This document shows positions 9,144 through 18,034 of a stretch of 64,000 bases of DNA, piece by piece; the stretch's first letter is position 1, and the number at the start of each line of letters is the position of its first letter. Position numbers and translations under genes: made by a program. The stretch comes from Algoriella xinjiangensis. Its GTDB lineage: Bacteria > Bacteroidota > Bacteroidia > Flavobacteriales > Weeksellaceae. The stretch is taken from contig NZ_FOUZ01000002.1 in the NCBI RefSeq assembly GCF_900115015.1, forward strand, positions 186,001 through 250,000, given 5' to 3'. The notes beneath the pieces are model-generated. The model was not told the DNA's origin and made no database searches. It worked only from the letters and a program-made list of their open reading frames with translations.

Positions 9144-10508
9144 TTAAAATTCACCATAGTTTGCGTAAGCTTCATCAAACACAAAATCTTCCATAAATTT
9201 AGTTGTATAGTTACCCGCAATAAAGTCTGGGTGATCCATTAACTGTAAGTGGAAAGGAATTGTTGTTTTGATACCTTCGATATAAAATTCGGCTAAAGCA
9301 CGTCTCATTTTTGCAATTGCTTCTTGGCGCGTTTGTGCCGTAACAATTAATTTTGCAATCATAGAATCGTAATTTGGTGGAATTGTATATCCAGCATAAA
9401 CGTGTGTATCTACGCGAACACCATTACCACCAGGAATATTAATAGAACTAATTTTACCTGGAGAAGGGCGGAAGTCGTTATACGGATCTTCTGCATTGAT
9501 ACGACACTCGATAGAATGCCCGTTTGGATAATAATTTTTACCAGAAATAGGCTCGCCAGATGCTAACATAATTTGTTCGCGTACTAAGTCAAAACCTGTA
9601 ACTTGTTCTGTAATTGGGTGTTCTACTTGGATACGAGTGTTCATCTCCATAAAATAGAAATCACCGTGTTTGTCAACTAAAAACTCAATTGTACCAACAC
9701 CTTCGTAACCGATGTATTCGCATGCTTTTACAGCAGCATCACCCATACGTTTACGTAAGTCGTCTGTCATGATTGGAGAAGGTGTTTCTTCTGCCAATTT
9801 TTGATTACGACGTTGGATAGAACAATCACGCTCTGATAAGTGACAAGCTTTCCCATTTTGGTCACTTGCTACTTGTATTTCGATATGACGAGGTTCTTCA
9901 ATCAATTTTTCCATGTACATTCCGTCGTTACCAAAAGCTGCAGCAGCTTCGGCACGAGCAGATTCCCATGCTTTTAATAAATCCTCTTCTTTCCAAATTG
10001 CGCGCATACCTTTACCACCACCACCGGCAGTTGCTTTCATCATTACTGGGTATTTTATTTCGCGAGCAACCTCTATAGCTTGTTCGTAGCTTTCTAATAA
10101 TCCTTCAGATCCAGGAACAACAGGAACACCTGCTTCTTTCATTGTCGCCTTTGCATTTGCTTTATCTCCCATACGGTCGATGTTGTCTGCTGGAGCACCA
10201 ATAAATTTGATTCCGTTTGATTGACAGATTTTAGAGAAAGTTGAGTTTTCAGATAAAAATCCATAACCTGGGTGAATAGCATCAGCGTCTGTAATTTCTG
10301 CAGCTGCAATGATACTTGACATTTTAAGGTATGAATCTTTACTTGGAGCAGGACCAATACACACAGCTTCATCTGCGAAGCGTACGTGTAAAGATGTTTC
10401 GTCTGCTTTAGAGTAAACGGCAACCGTTTTGATTCCCATTTCTTTTGCTGTACGTATAATACGCATAGCAATCTCACCTCTATTAGCGATTAATATCTTT
10501 TTAAACAT
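9144..10508 (-). CDS. accC: AccC, biotin carboxylase subunit of acetyl-CoA carboxylase
   Basis: ATP-dependent carboxylation of biotin on AccB, the first half-reaction of malonyl-CoA synthesis. It has the biotin carboxylase N-domain ([19 protein letters not shown]), the ATP-grasp glycine loop [12 protein letters not shown] (about 159-170), HIEIQVASD, the [12 protein letters not shown] segment, the [14 protein letters not shown] active-site stretch and the C-domain RINAEDP. At 454 residues it has the length of a stand-alone AccC. It follows accB by 21 bases in one unit. Pyruvate or propionyl-CoA carboxylase subunits look similar, but the adjacent accB makes AccC the best call. Confidence 0.95.
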   Translation of the reverse strand: MFKKILIANRGEIAMRIIRTAKEMGIKTVAVYSKADETSLHVRFADEAVCIGPAPSKDSYLKMSSIIAAAEITDADAIHPGYGFLSENSTFSKICQSNGIKFIGAPADNIDRMGDKANAKATMKEAGVPVVPGSEGLLESYEQAIEVAREIKYPVMMKATAGGGGKGMRAIWKEEDLLKAWESARAEAAAAFGNDGMYMEKLIEEPRHIEIQVASDQNGKACHLSERDCSIQRRNQKLAEETPSPIMTDDLRKRMGDAAVKACEYIGYEGVGTIEFLVDKHGDFYFMEMNTRIQVEHPITEQVTGFDLVREQIMLASGEPISGKNYYPNGHSIECRINAEDPYNDFRPSPGKISSINIPGGNGVRVDTHVYAGYTIPPNYDSMIAKLIVTAQTRQEAIAKMRRALAEFYIEGIKTTIPFHLQLMDHPDFIAGNYTTKFMEDFVFDEAYANYGEF

Positions 10509-10529
10509 AGTTTTGATTCTAAAAATAGA

Positions 10530-11012
10530 TTAAGCTGGATCAACTAAGAATAATGGTTGATCGTACTCAACTGGACTAGCGTCGTCTACTAATATTTTAA
10601 CAATTTTTCCAGAAACTTCAGCTTCAATTTCGTTGAATAATTTCATTGCTTCAACAATACATAAAACTTTACCAGGAGCGATAGTATCACCAACACCTAC
10701 AAAAGAGTCTTTACCTGGTCCTGAAGAGCGGTAGAATGTACCAATCATCGGAGATTTAATTGTAATTAAGTTACTGTTTTCATCAGCAACTGGCGTAGTA
10801 GAGTCAGATGTTACTGCAGCTGGCGCTTGAGGTAATGGCGCGTTAAATTGTGGTTGAGCTTGCGGTACATAAAATTGTTGAGAAGCTGTTTGAGCAGGAA
10901 CGCTGTGTAACGTTTTGATTTTAATCTCAATATCTTCTTGCTTGATACTTACTTCAGCAACTTCTGCTTTTGATACGAATCTAATTAAATTTTGAATGTC
11001 TTTAATGTCCAT
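10530..11012 (-). CDS. accB: AccB, biotin carboxyl carrier protein
   Basis: Carries biotin between AccC and the carboxyltransferase. The C-terminal biotinyl domain has the acceptor motif EAMKLFNEIEA with Lys124. The N-terminal 35 residues form the usual BCCP start (MDIKDIQNLIRFVSKAEV), joined by a Pro/Ala/Gln-rich linker (about 40-75). The 160-residue length is normal. It is first in the accB-accC unit, with a -7 element upstream. Confidence 0.95.
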   Translation of the reverse strand: MDIKDIQNLIRFVSKAEVAEVSIKQEDIEIKIKTLHSVPAQTASQQFYVPQAQPQFNAPLPQAPAAVTSDSTTPVADENSNLITIKSPMIGTFYRSSGPGKDSFVGVGDTIAPGKVLCIVEAMKLFNEIEAEVSGKIVKILVDDASPVEYDQPLFLVDPA

Positions 11013-11065
11013 ATAATGCGGTTTTTATTTTGACCTTGTTCGTTATATTTTTGTTAAACGAAGAC

Positions 11066-11073
11066 CAAAGGTA
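11066..11073 (-). promoter_or_regulatory. -7 element TACCTTTG, accB-accC promoter
   Basis: Exact TAnnTTTG match about 54 bases upstream of accB, directly next to the end of the yceD-rpmF terminator. Confidence 0.5.
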
Positions 11074-11074
11074 T

Positions 11075-11116
11075 TAAAAAAAATAAAAAAAGCTGCTTCT
11101 TTTTTAAGAAACAGCT
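11075..11116 (-). terminator. Terminator of yceD-rpmF
   Basis: Hairpin AGCTGCTTCTT / AAGAAACAGCT (one mismatch), followed on the minus strand by a long interrupted T-run (11075-11090). Confidence 0.8.
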
Positions 11117-11138
11117 CCAAAATCTTTCAAAGATTGTA

Positions 11139-11336
11139 TTATTCAGTAACTTCTTGTACTTTTTCTAATACTACTTTACCTTTGTAGTATAATTTTCCGT
11201 CAGCCCAGTGAGCTCTGTGGTATAAATGTGCTTCACCAGAAGTTTTATCGATTGCTATTTGTGGAGCTTCGATTTTGTAGTGCGTTCTACGTTTATCTCT
11301 TCTTGTTGACGACTGTCTTCTCTTAGGATGTGCCAT
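11139..11336 (-). CDS. rpmF: Ribosomal protein bL32
   Basis: Small 50S subunit protein. [19 protein letters not shown] is the diagnostic N-terminus. There are no cysteines, so this is the zinc-independent form. The 65-residue length is normal. It follows the DUF177/YceD gene by 55 bases, the conserved yceD-rpmF arrangement of many bacteria. Confidence 0.96.
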   Translation of the reverse strand: MAHPKRRQSSTRRDKRRTHYKIEAPQIAIDKTSGEAHLYHRAHWADGKLYYKGKVVLEKVQEVTE

Positions 11337-11391
11337 ATCTAACTACTTTTTTTTCTTTATTTCTATATGTTATATTAACTAATAAAACCAA

Positions 11392-11979
11392 TTAAGGTTT
11401 TAAATCTTTCAATTTTGCCCAACGTGGATCAATGTCTTCATTATCGTCGTCATCTTCTCCTTCGTTGTTTTCTTCTTCATCATACTCGTTGTCTGTCGTA
11501 TCTTCGTTTATTTCGTAAATACTATACTGATCGAGTAAATCAATTAATTCTGAATTACTTTCTCCGTTTAAAACATCGGGATGAATTCTTTTTGTTGGCA
11601 CAGATAGCATGGCTAATTCATAAAGAACTTGCGCTACATTGATTTGGTAATCCTCACGAGGAATAACCCATACTTCACTATCTGTATCATCAAACTCGTC
11701 GCCAAATTTAACAATTAATTCTGCATTATTCGAAATTTTTTGCGGAAACAATTCTCCAGTCAAATCACATGGCACAGTAATGTGTCCATTTAAGTCGATT
11801 TGTAACTCTAACATTGTCGATTTTTTTTCTAAACTGATTGATATATTCAACTTAGGACTTTCAAAATCTTGCTCAATTTCAAATAAATCAAAGAACGATT
11901 GCGATAATTCGAACGTAAAATCATTCTCACCTAAAGGCAAGCTTGAAAATACAATATTATAATTTTTTAACTTGTCCAT
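11392..11979 (-). CDS. YceD/DUF177-family protein
   Basis: A 195-residue DUF177 protein, a family almost always encoded before rpmF and linked in other bacteria to 23S rRNA or ribosome metabolism. The core has VPCDLTGELFPQKISN (around residue 75), corresponding to the CxR/CDRCL-type segment, although only one Cys is present. The C-terminal third is very acidic (Glu/Asp/Asn runs about 160-185) and ends DPRWAKLKDLKP, a common family ending. Its -7 element lies 17 bases before the start codon. Confidence 0.85.
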   Translation of the reverse strand: MDKLKNYNIVFSSLPLGENDFTFELSQSFFDLFEIEQDFESPKLNISISLEKKSTMLELQIDLNGHITVPCDLTGELFPQKISNNAELIVKFGDEFDDTDSEVWVIPREDYQINVAQVLYELAMLSVPTKRIHPDVLNGESNSELIDLLDQYSIYEINEDTTDNEYDEEENNEGEDDDDNEDIDPRWAKLKDLKP

Positions 11980-11995
11980 ACCATGAAAAGGTCTG

Positions 11996-12003
11996 CAAAG
12001 ATA
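11996..12003 (-). promoter_or_regulatory. -7 element TATCTTTG, yceD-rpmF promoter
   Basis: Exact TAnnTTTG match in the 75-base gap after pdxA, giving a very short leader (about 10 bases) before yceD. Confidence 0.5.
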
Positions 12004-12054
12004 ATTTATTTTATTTGAAATAAATAGTCTTTATCAATGATATTTTATTTTTTT

Positions 12055-13122
12055 TTAATTTTCTCCTCTTTCTAATTTCAAAGGGGTAGATTGTAGCACA
12101 TTTTTCGTTAACTCTTGATACTCTAAACGATTTTTGTGTAATTCTATTGCCGAAAAAATTGCTTCTTTAAATGATTCTTCGTTTGCAATTCCTTTTCCAG
12201 CGATGTCGTAGGCTACGCCATGATCTGGTGATGTGCGCACAAATTTTAATCCTGCTGTATAGTTTACACCTTCGTCAAAACTAATCGTTTTAAAGGCAAC
12301 TAAACCTTGATCGTGATACATTGCCAAAACAGCATCAAAAACATCTAAATTAGAAGGATTAAAAAAGCTATCGGCAGAATATGGTCCGTAAACCAATTGA
12401 TCATCATTAATACAACGCTGAATAACTGGTTGAATAATTTCTTTTTCTTCGCTTCCTAATAAACCATTATCACCAGCATGTGGATTTAATCCTAAAACGG
12501 CAATTTTTGGTTTTGAAATGGCATAATCTTCTACTAAACTTTTGTAAATCTGCTGAATTTTAGCATAAACAGATTCTTGAGAAATGCTTTCTGCAATTTT
12601 ATGAACCGGAATATGTTGTGTAACTAAACCAACACGTAATTTTTCTGAAACTAAGAACATCAAAGGATTTCCGCCCCAAACTTCGCCCAAATATTCGGTA
12701 TGACCAGGGAAATGAAATTCTTCTGACTGAATATTGTCTTTGTTGATTGGCGCAGTTACCAAAACATCCGTAAAACCGTCTGTTACCGATTGTGCAGCTG
12801 CTTTTAAAGATTGATAAGCATGTTCGCCAGCTTCTTTGGTTACTTTACCAAAATGAATATCAATTTGGTCTTTCCAAAGGTTAACAACATTTATTTTTCC
12901 GTCAACAATTTGGTTTACATCTTGTATTCCTTGAAAATTAATTTTGTCAAAGTTTAAGCGATCTTTTTGAAAAGATAACAATTTTGTCGAACCAAAAATA
13001 ACAGGTGTAAAAAACTCTGTCATTTCTTTTTCTTGTAACGTTTTCAGAATAACTTCTATTCCAATTCCGTTATAATCACCAATTGAGATGGCAACTCTAA
13101 TTTTTCTATCTTTTTCAGACAT
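12055..13122 (-). CDS. pdxA: PdxA, 4-hydroxythreonine-4-phosphate dehydrogenase
   Basis: NAD-dependent, metal-requiring enzyme of the DXP-dependent pyridoxal phosphate pathway. It has the N-terminal GDYNGIGIEV motif (family GDPxGIGPE), the metal-ligand segment FPGHTEYLGE, NPHAGDNGLLG and AMYHDQGLVAFK, and the C-terminal TSPDHGVAYDIAGKG. At 355 residues it is full length. It is last in a leftward run with lptD, ridA and a membrane protein, with 9 bases to the preceding gene. Confidence 0.94.
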   Translation of the reverse strand: MSEKDRKIRVAISIGDYNGIGIEVILKTLQEKEMTEFFTPVIFGSTKLLSFQKDRLNFDKINFQGIQDVNQIVDGKINVVNLWKDQIDIHFGKVTKEAGEHAYQSLKAAAQSVTDGFTDVLVTAPINKDNIQSEEFHFPGHTEYLGEVWGGNPLMFLVSEKLRVGLVTQHIPVHKIAESISQESVYAKIQQIYKSLVEDYAISKPKIAVLGLNPHAGDNGLLGSEEKEIIQPVIQRCINDDQLVYGPYSADSFFNPSNLDVFDAVLAMYHDQGLVAFKTISFDEGVNYTAGLKFVRTSPDHGVAYDIAGKGIANEESFKEAIFSAIELHKNRLEYQELTKNVLQSTPLKLERGEN

Positions 13123-13131
13123 AATTTTTGT

Positions 13132-13608
13132 TTAAAATGATTGACTTGAAGGTTTCGATTTTTTGAAAAATTTCTTGTAAATTAAATCGACAAATAAACC
13201 TCCAATCCAAGAAGAAAAGAATAAAACTGGGCAAATTGCAATTTCGTACCAAGTTGGGTGATATGGCGTTATTATAACGTCGCCAAGCGCAACAATTAGT
13301 AAAATAAAACCTACAAACATGGTGTATGCTTGTTTGGCTCTTCTTACAATAATTGCTGTGATTACACCACCAATAAGCGCTGCAATACCACTGATAGCCA
13401 GCATTGACCCAAAAAATTGAACTTCGTGTTTTTTTCCTTCTCCGTGCGAAAAGTATTTGATGATATGTCTCCATTCTGGAAAAACTTTATCATCCCATCC
13501 TAATCTATCTGCATTGTATAAAAGTCCAAATTGAATAATTACAAAGATTATTGCTAATCCTATAATTACGGCAATTGTGTTTCTTAATACAGTTTTGTCT
13601 TTTAGCAT
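13132..13608 (-). CDS. Four-helix membrane protein of unknown function
   Basis: A 158-residue protein not recognised by family. It shows about four hydrophobic segments: 11-31 (TIAVIIGLAIIFVIIQFGLLY), 66-88, 95-115 and 122-142. Between the first and second is a charged extracytoplasmic loop (GWDDKVFPEWRHIIKYFSHG). It ends in a basic Lys/Ser tail. The gene lies tightly between ridA (9 bases) and pdxA (9 bases), so it is co-transcribed, but the context does not reveal a role. Confidence 0.75.
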   Translation of the reverse strand: MLKDKTVLRNTIAVIIGLAIIFVIIQFGLLYNADRLGWDDKVFPEWRHIIKYFSHGEGKKHEVQFFGSMLAISGIAALIGGVITAIIVRRAKQAYTMFVGFILLIVALGDVIITPYHPTWYEIAICPVLFFSSWIGGLFVDLIYKKFFKKSKPSSQSF

Positions 13609-13617
13609 AGTTTTATT

Positions 13618-14004
13618 TTAGTCTGCAATTGCAATCACAGATATTTCTACATTTACGTCGCGAGGTAAACGCGCAACTTCTACACATTCGCGTGCAGGAT
13701 AATTTTCGTCGTTAAAGTATGAAGCATAAACTTCGTTTAACGCATTAAAATCGTTTAAATCTTTTACAAAAATAGTTGTTTTTACAACGTTATCAATAGA
13801 AGTTCCTCCAGCTTCTAGAATTGCAATTACATTTTTCATTACTTGATGAACTTCGTCTTGAATTCCAGTTGTAACCAATTCGTTTTTCTCTACATTGAAA
13901 GGTATTTGTCCAGATGTGTAAAGAAAACCGTTGTATTTTACACCTTGCGAATATGGTCCAATTGCTTGTGGCGCTTTGTCTGTATGTACAATTTGTTTTT
14001 TCAT
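13618..14004 (-). CDS. RidA-family reactive intermediate deaminase
   Basis: RidA (YjgF/YER057c/UK114) proteins hydrolyse 2-aminoacrylate and related enamines formed by PLP enzymes. Family segments are present: KAPQAIGPYSQGVKYNGFLY, SGQIPFN, VVKTTIFVKDLNDF and YPARECVEVARLPRDVNVEI, including the catalytic Arg equivalent in PARECVEVARLP. The 128-residue length is typical. Its position in the same run as pdxA, the PLP pathway enzyme, is a sensible functional match though it may be coincidental. Confidence 0.92.
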   Translation of the reverse strand: MKKQIVHTDKAPQAIGPYSQGVKYNGFLYTSGQIPFNVEKNELVTTGIQDEVHQVMKNVIAILEAGGTSIDNVVKTTIFVKDLNDFNALNEVYASYFNDENYPARECVEVARLPRDVNVEISVIAIAD

Positions 14005-14016
14005 TTTTTTATATTT

Positions 14017-16644
14017 TTAGTAATTAAGTCTTGATCTGTCGTTGTATTTTAAATCGCTTAAGATTGAAGCTTTGATTCCGATAAAGAAATCATAACTTTT
14101 ATATGTTCCCATTGGTGTCCAACCAAATGATAAAGTGAAACTTCGTAAATCTCTCTCAAAACCGAAACGTACATAAGTAATCTCGTTGTCAATAAAATCA
14201 TACGTTGCATTTGCTGTGATTGCCCAATAAGGTGTTGGCGATATTTTACCATTCATAGCCAAAGATCCAGTTCCGATACCTTTTCTGGCTGTTCCTTTTG
14301 AATACGTATAACTAACATTGGTAGTTAAACTCCACGGAATTGCGAAATGCGCGTAATTATCGTTGTCGTAATAAAAGTTTTCATCACGTACTGTTCCTCG
14401 TTTTCTGTAGTTTTTGGCATCAAATGTTTTACCTCCAAAAGTACTATTGTCAAATGTATAACCCGTTCCTAATGTTACGTTAGATACTTTGAAATCTCCC
14501 AATTTATCAATGTATTCAGATCTTTCTTGACCAGATGCATCAATATAACGTTGTATTTTATATGGATTAACAGTTGCCGCAAATTGAACATTAACTTTAC
14601 GATCAAACAAAGAAGTCATTCCGTTAACACTAATTGGAGAAAGTTTAAATTCTTCTGCAGAAAAATTATAAGCAGAGCTTAAACGTAAATATTCAAATAT
14701 TTTTACTTTTTTGAAACCTTTTGGATCGCTACTATCTTTTACTTTTATCTCTAAATTGTTAGATAAACTAAAGTTTAAAGAATTTGTTAAACCAGGAATA
14801 CTAACACCATATAACATGTTTTCGTATTGAGAATACCAAATTTCTTCTTGGTTCATATTCTTATAAAAAGAATAATATCCCCAATTTTCTGACTGAAAGT
14901 TTGGTGTGTAACTATACCCAATAGACGGTGTAATAACGTGCTGAATTCCTAAAATATTAGCTTCTTTATTTTGGTTGATAAACGTTCCGTAAATATTGGT
15001 AGAAACCGATGCGTTAAAGTTAAAAGTACGATATGCATTAAATCCTTTTAGATAGGTATCTTCGATTTTATTATTAACCGAATTATAGTTTCTCACTAAT
15101 TTATTATCTCCCCAAACTTCGTTATAATCAGAAGATAAAGTTAATGGGAAATAATTAGCAAGCGTAATACCAGTTTGCAAACCAATCTTGTGATTTGCAC
15201 CCATACGCATTTGCTCTTTCCACATTTTATCTGTAAAAATATCGTTGTCGTTGGTTTTTACTTCATTCCCAGCCTGCATTGCATAGGTTAATCCAAGATT
15301 TTGTAATAAACCTTCTTTTGGTGTATTTTTCTTTGCAAACGGAAAAATACGAGACATGTTTAAGTTAAGTCGAGGAAAAGCAATGTTAATATCACCTGTA
15401 TTGTAATTTTGAGAGTGCGACATACTCAATTGAGCAGTTAAAGGTGCATTTTCAAAGTTTTTTGTTAAGTTGATAGACGAGTTAACGTTATTTGTAAAAA
15501 CTTGACCGGTATTGATATATTGATTTCTTACAGATTCACGGTAATATTTAGAACTCGAAAAGTTAACATTTGCGTTAAATAATAAATACGGATTGGCTTT
15601 ACTATCTTGTGTATGCGACCACATAACACCAAACAAGCTTTGTTTAGAAAATGCATTGGTACCTTCAGTTAAACCTTTTATACCCGTTAATCTATTTTCT
15701 ACATTGGCAGATACTTGACCATTGTATTTGTATCGTTTTCGGTAAGTAGATTCTGCACGAGCTGCCCAACTACCTTTTGTATAGATATCACCAGAAAGTT
15801 TTAAATCAAAATTATCCCCAAATGGTACATAAAAACCTAAATCTTCAATAAAAAAACCAAGGTTTGAACGTTCTCCTGGTCGAGGCATCAAAATACCTGC
15901 CGCACGTTTTTCGCCCATTGCAGGAATATAACCAAATGGTAACGCCAAAGGTGTAGGAACATCATATACCCAAAACTGAATTGGACCTGTAATCAATGTT
16001 TTCTTTCCTTTTTTATCAATCATTTTACCTTCGCTTGCGCGCATAAAATAATCTGGTCGCGTATCTTTTCCTTCCTTAAAATAAGTATCGGTTGTAAAAT
16101 CTGCACGTTTCAAAAGCATTACAGAGTCGTTAACTCGCTTTGCTTTATCAGCGATAATAATACCTTCATCTTGCGTCATTCGGATATTATACGCAATCCC
16201 TACTTTGGTTTTGAAATTAACTTTAAAAGCATCTTGAAGAATTTCTTGCTGCCCTTGCGTAAACTTTGTTTTTTCAATAATATTACCAATAGAGTCGCGC
16301 TTACCTTCGGCATATACGTCACCCGTATCCCAATTAAGCTCAATGTAATCAGCATCAATAGTCATATCGCCATAAACCACACGCGCTTTGCGTAGCAAAT
16401 ACGTCATGCGTTTTTTACGGTTATGAATTTCGTCTTCAGAACTATGTTCCACTATAAACTCTAATTTTTCCTTTACAGGAATAATTGTATCTAATTTTAT
16501 TGAATCAGAAACAACTTTAGCGTTATCTTTATCTTTAATTTGTCCAAAGGAAATGGTGCAAACCATAACTGGACTAAAAAATAAAATCGATTTAATTGCT
16601 TTTGTAAACAAATTGAAAAACTTATTTTTTATAAATTGCGTCAA
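14017..16644 (-). CDS. lptD: LptD-like outer-membrane LPS assembly protein
   Basis: Bacteroidota-type LptD that inserts LPS into the outer membrane: an N-terminal periplasmic OstA/LptA-like part (about 50-240, with ARVVYGDMTIDADYIELNWD and DVYAEGKRDSIGN) and a long C-terminal beta-barrel ending in YNDRSRLNY. A hydrophobic signal region ends near TISFGQ. The frame opens at a TTG (16644), with a stop three codons upstream and no ATG before Met27; a second TTG at 16611 is another candidate. An exact -7 element overlaps the first TTG, which would favour 16611. It is divergent from the amidase gene, with 27 bases between them. The start is uncertain; the product is not. Confidence 0.88.
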   Translation of the reverse strand: MTQFIKNKFFNLFTKAIKSILFFSPVMVCTISFGQIKDKDNAKVVSDSIKLDTIIPVKEKLEFIVEHSSEDEIHNRKKRMTYLLRKARVVYGDMTIDADYIELNWDTGDVYAEGKRDSIGNIIEKTKFTQGQQEILQDAFKVNFKTKVGIAYNIRMTQDEGIIIADKAKRVNDSVMLLKRADFTTDTYFKEGKDTRPDYFMRASEGKMIDKKGKKTLITGPIQFWVYDVPTPLALPFGYIPAMGEKRAAGILMPRPGERSNLGFFIEDLGFYVPFGDNFDLKLSGDIYTKGSWAARAESTYRKRYKYNGQVSANVENRLTGIKGLTEGTNAFSKQSLFGVMWSHTQDSKANPYLLFNANVNFSSSKYYRESVRNQYINTGQVFTNNVNSSINLTKNFENAPLTAQLSMSHSQNYNTGDINIAFPRLNLNMSRIFPFAKKNTPKEGLLQNLGLTYAMQAGNEVKTNDNDIFTDKMWKEQMRMGANHKIGLQTGITLANYFPLTLSSDYNEVWGDNKLVRNYNSVNNKIEDTYLKGFNAYRTFNFNASVSTNIYGTFINQNKEANILGIQHVITPSIGYSYTPNFQSENWGYYSFYKNMNQEEIWYSQYENMLYGVSIPGLTNSLNFSLSNNLEIKVKDSSDPKGFKKVKIFEYLRLSSAYNFSAEEFKLSPISVNGMTSLFDRKVNVQFAATVNPYKIQRYIDASGQERSEYIDKLGDFKVSNVTLGTGYTFDNSTFGGKTFDAKNYRKRGTVRDENFYYDNDNYAHFAIPWSLTTNVSYTYSKGTARKGIGTGSLAMNGKISPTPYWAITANATYDFIDNEITYVRFGFERDLRSFTLSFGWTPMGTYKSYDFFIGIKASILSDLKYNDRSRLNY

Positions 16645-16649
16645 AATTA
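16642..16649 (-). promoter_or_regulatory. -7 element TAATTTTG at the lptD start
   Basis: Exact TAnnTTTG match overlapping the first possible TTG codon of lptD. If used, the transcript would start near 16635 and translation would begin at 16611. Confidence 0.35.
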
Positions 16650-16671
16650 ATCAAAAAAACAAACCTATAGT

Positions 16672-17976
16672 ATGAGTTTAAAAATGATTAACATACAAAA
16701 GTATTTATTTTTTGCAATGATGTTGGTATTTTCTACGATTTCATTTGCACAAAAAAAACAAAATTTTGTTATAGTGATCGATGCTGGGCATGGAGGGAAA
16801 GATGTAGGAGCAAGAGGAGTAGCTGATTTAGAAAAGAATATCGCGCTAGATGTGGCACTTCGTTTTGGTAATATGATTGAAAAAAATCACAAAGATGTTA
16901 AAGTGGTTTGGACACGTAAAACGGATATTTTCTTAGAATTATGGGAAAGAACTCGTATTTCGAATGACAATCACGCTAATTTATTTGTCTCAGTTCACTG
17001 TAATTCTGCAACAAATAGCAGCGCAACAGGAACCGAAACATTTGTGATGGGTTTAAAACGATCTAGTGAGACTGATGAGGTGTCAAGACGAGAAAACTCG
17101 GTAGTTTTTTTAGAAAAAGACCAAGAGAAATACGAGAAATTTGATCCAAACGATCCCGAAGCTGTTATTGCTTTCGAGATTATGAATGCTGCGTATAAAG
17201 AGCAATCTATTCGTTTTGCAGATTTGGTAGAAAAGAATTTTGTTAACCGAGATTTCAGAAAAAGTAGAGGAGTTAAACAAAATAACTTTCACGTATTAAG
17301 AGGAAATGCATCGCCATCGGTTTTGGTCGAGTTAGGATTTATCTCGAATTATGATGAAGGAACTTTTTTGGCTTCGGAAGATGGAAAACAAAAAACGGCA
17401 GAAACTTTGTATGAATCTTTCAAACAATTTAAAAAAGAATTTGACCGTAGAAGTGGAATCGAAGATGAACCAGCGCCAAAACCAGTTAAAAAAGTTGAAA
17501 AACCAGTAGAAGGTAAAAAACTTAAGGTGAAAGTAATGGAATCTAAAATGAAATTTTCTGCAACATCGCCACAATTAAGAGGTTTAACAGATTTGGATGT
17601 AATACAAGAAGGAGACAATTATGTGTATTATTATGGTGAAACAGATTTGCAATCTCGCGCAGATGATTTACTAAATACCGTAAAAAGAAAAGGTTTTTCT
17701 GGTGCTAAAATTGTAGAATTTGAAACGAATAAACGATTGGAAGGTGGTAAAAATTACCGCGTTCAGTTTATGACTTCGAACAAAAAATACAAAGATCGCG
17801 ACGATAAATTTAACGGTCTTACAAACGTATTACGCGTAAAAGAAGGCAATTTACAGAAATACTATTTTGGTGCAGATAAAACAATGGAAGCTGCTCAAAA
17901 AACACTGAAAGACGTACAAGACAAAGGTTTTAGAAACGCCTTTATCGTGACATTTAATGGCGAAGATCCATTATAA
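16672..17976 (+). CDS. N-acetylmuramoyl-L-alanine amidase with SPOR-like repeats
   Basis: Zinc amidase (Amidase_3/AmiC type) that cleaves the stem peptide from peptidoglycan, usually at division. After a signal peptide (about 1-27, ending SFAQ) come the zinc ligands His40 (IDAGHGG), Glu54 (DLEKNIAL) and His109 (SVHCNS), then catalytic Glu in VLVELGFISN (about 225). The C-terminal region (about 290-434) carries two similar segments of about 70 residues with Tyr-Tyr-Tyr/Phe-Gly and KGF motifs, like SPOR domains that bind denuded glycan at the septum. A linker rich in Lys, Pro and Glu separates the two parts. An alternative start is Met5 (16684). The start region abuts divergent lptD. Confidence 0.9.
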   Translation: MSLKMINIQKYLFFAMMLVFSTISFAQKKQNFVIVIDAGHGGKDVGARGVADLEKNIALDVALRFGNMIEKNHKDVKVVWTRKTDIFLELWERTRISNDNHANLFVSVHCNSATNSSATGTETFVMGLKRSSETDEVSRRENSVVFLEKDQEKYEKFDPNDPEAVIAFEIMNAAYKEQSIRFADLVEKNFVNRDFRKSRGVKQNNFHVLRGNASPSVLVELGFISNYDEGTFLASEDGKQKTAETLYESFKQFKKEFDRRSGIEDEPAPKPVKKVEKPVEGKKLKVKVMESKMKFSATSPQLRGLTDLDVIQEGDNYVYYYGETDLQSRADDLLNTVKRKGFSGAKIVEFETNKRLEGGKNYRVQFMTSNKKYKDRDDKFNGLTNVLRVKEGNLQKYYFGADKTMEAAQKTLKDVQDKGFRNAFIVTFNGEDPL

Positions 17977-18010
17977 TGTAATATAAAATGTTTCTTTACA
18001 AATTAAGTTT

Positions 18011-18018
18011 TATTTTTG
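18011..18018 (+). promoter_or_regulatory. -7 element TATTTTTG, mlaD-like gene promoter
   Basis: Exact TAnnTTTG match 17 bases upstream of the GTG start at 18035. The gap holds no terminator, so read-through from the amidase gene is also possible. Confidence 0.4.
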
Positions 18019-18034
18019 CACAAAATCATTACAA

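Noticed and set aside
10139-10477. 112-residue open frame on the minus strand inside accC
   Set aside because: It is out of frame with a complete, highly conserved AccC and its translation shows no family features or signal; a shadow frame.
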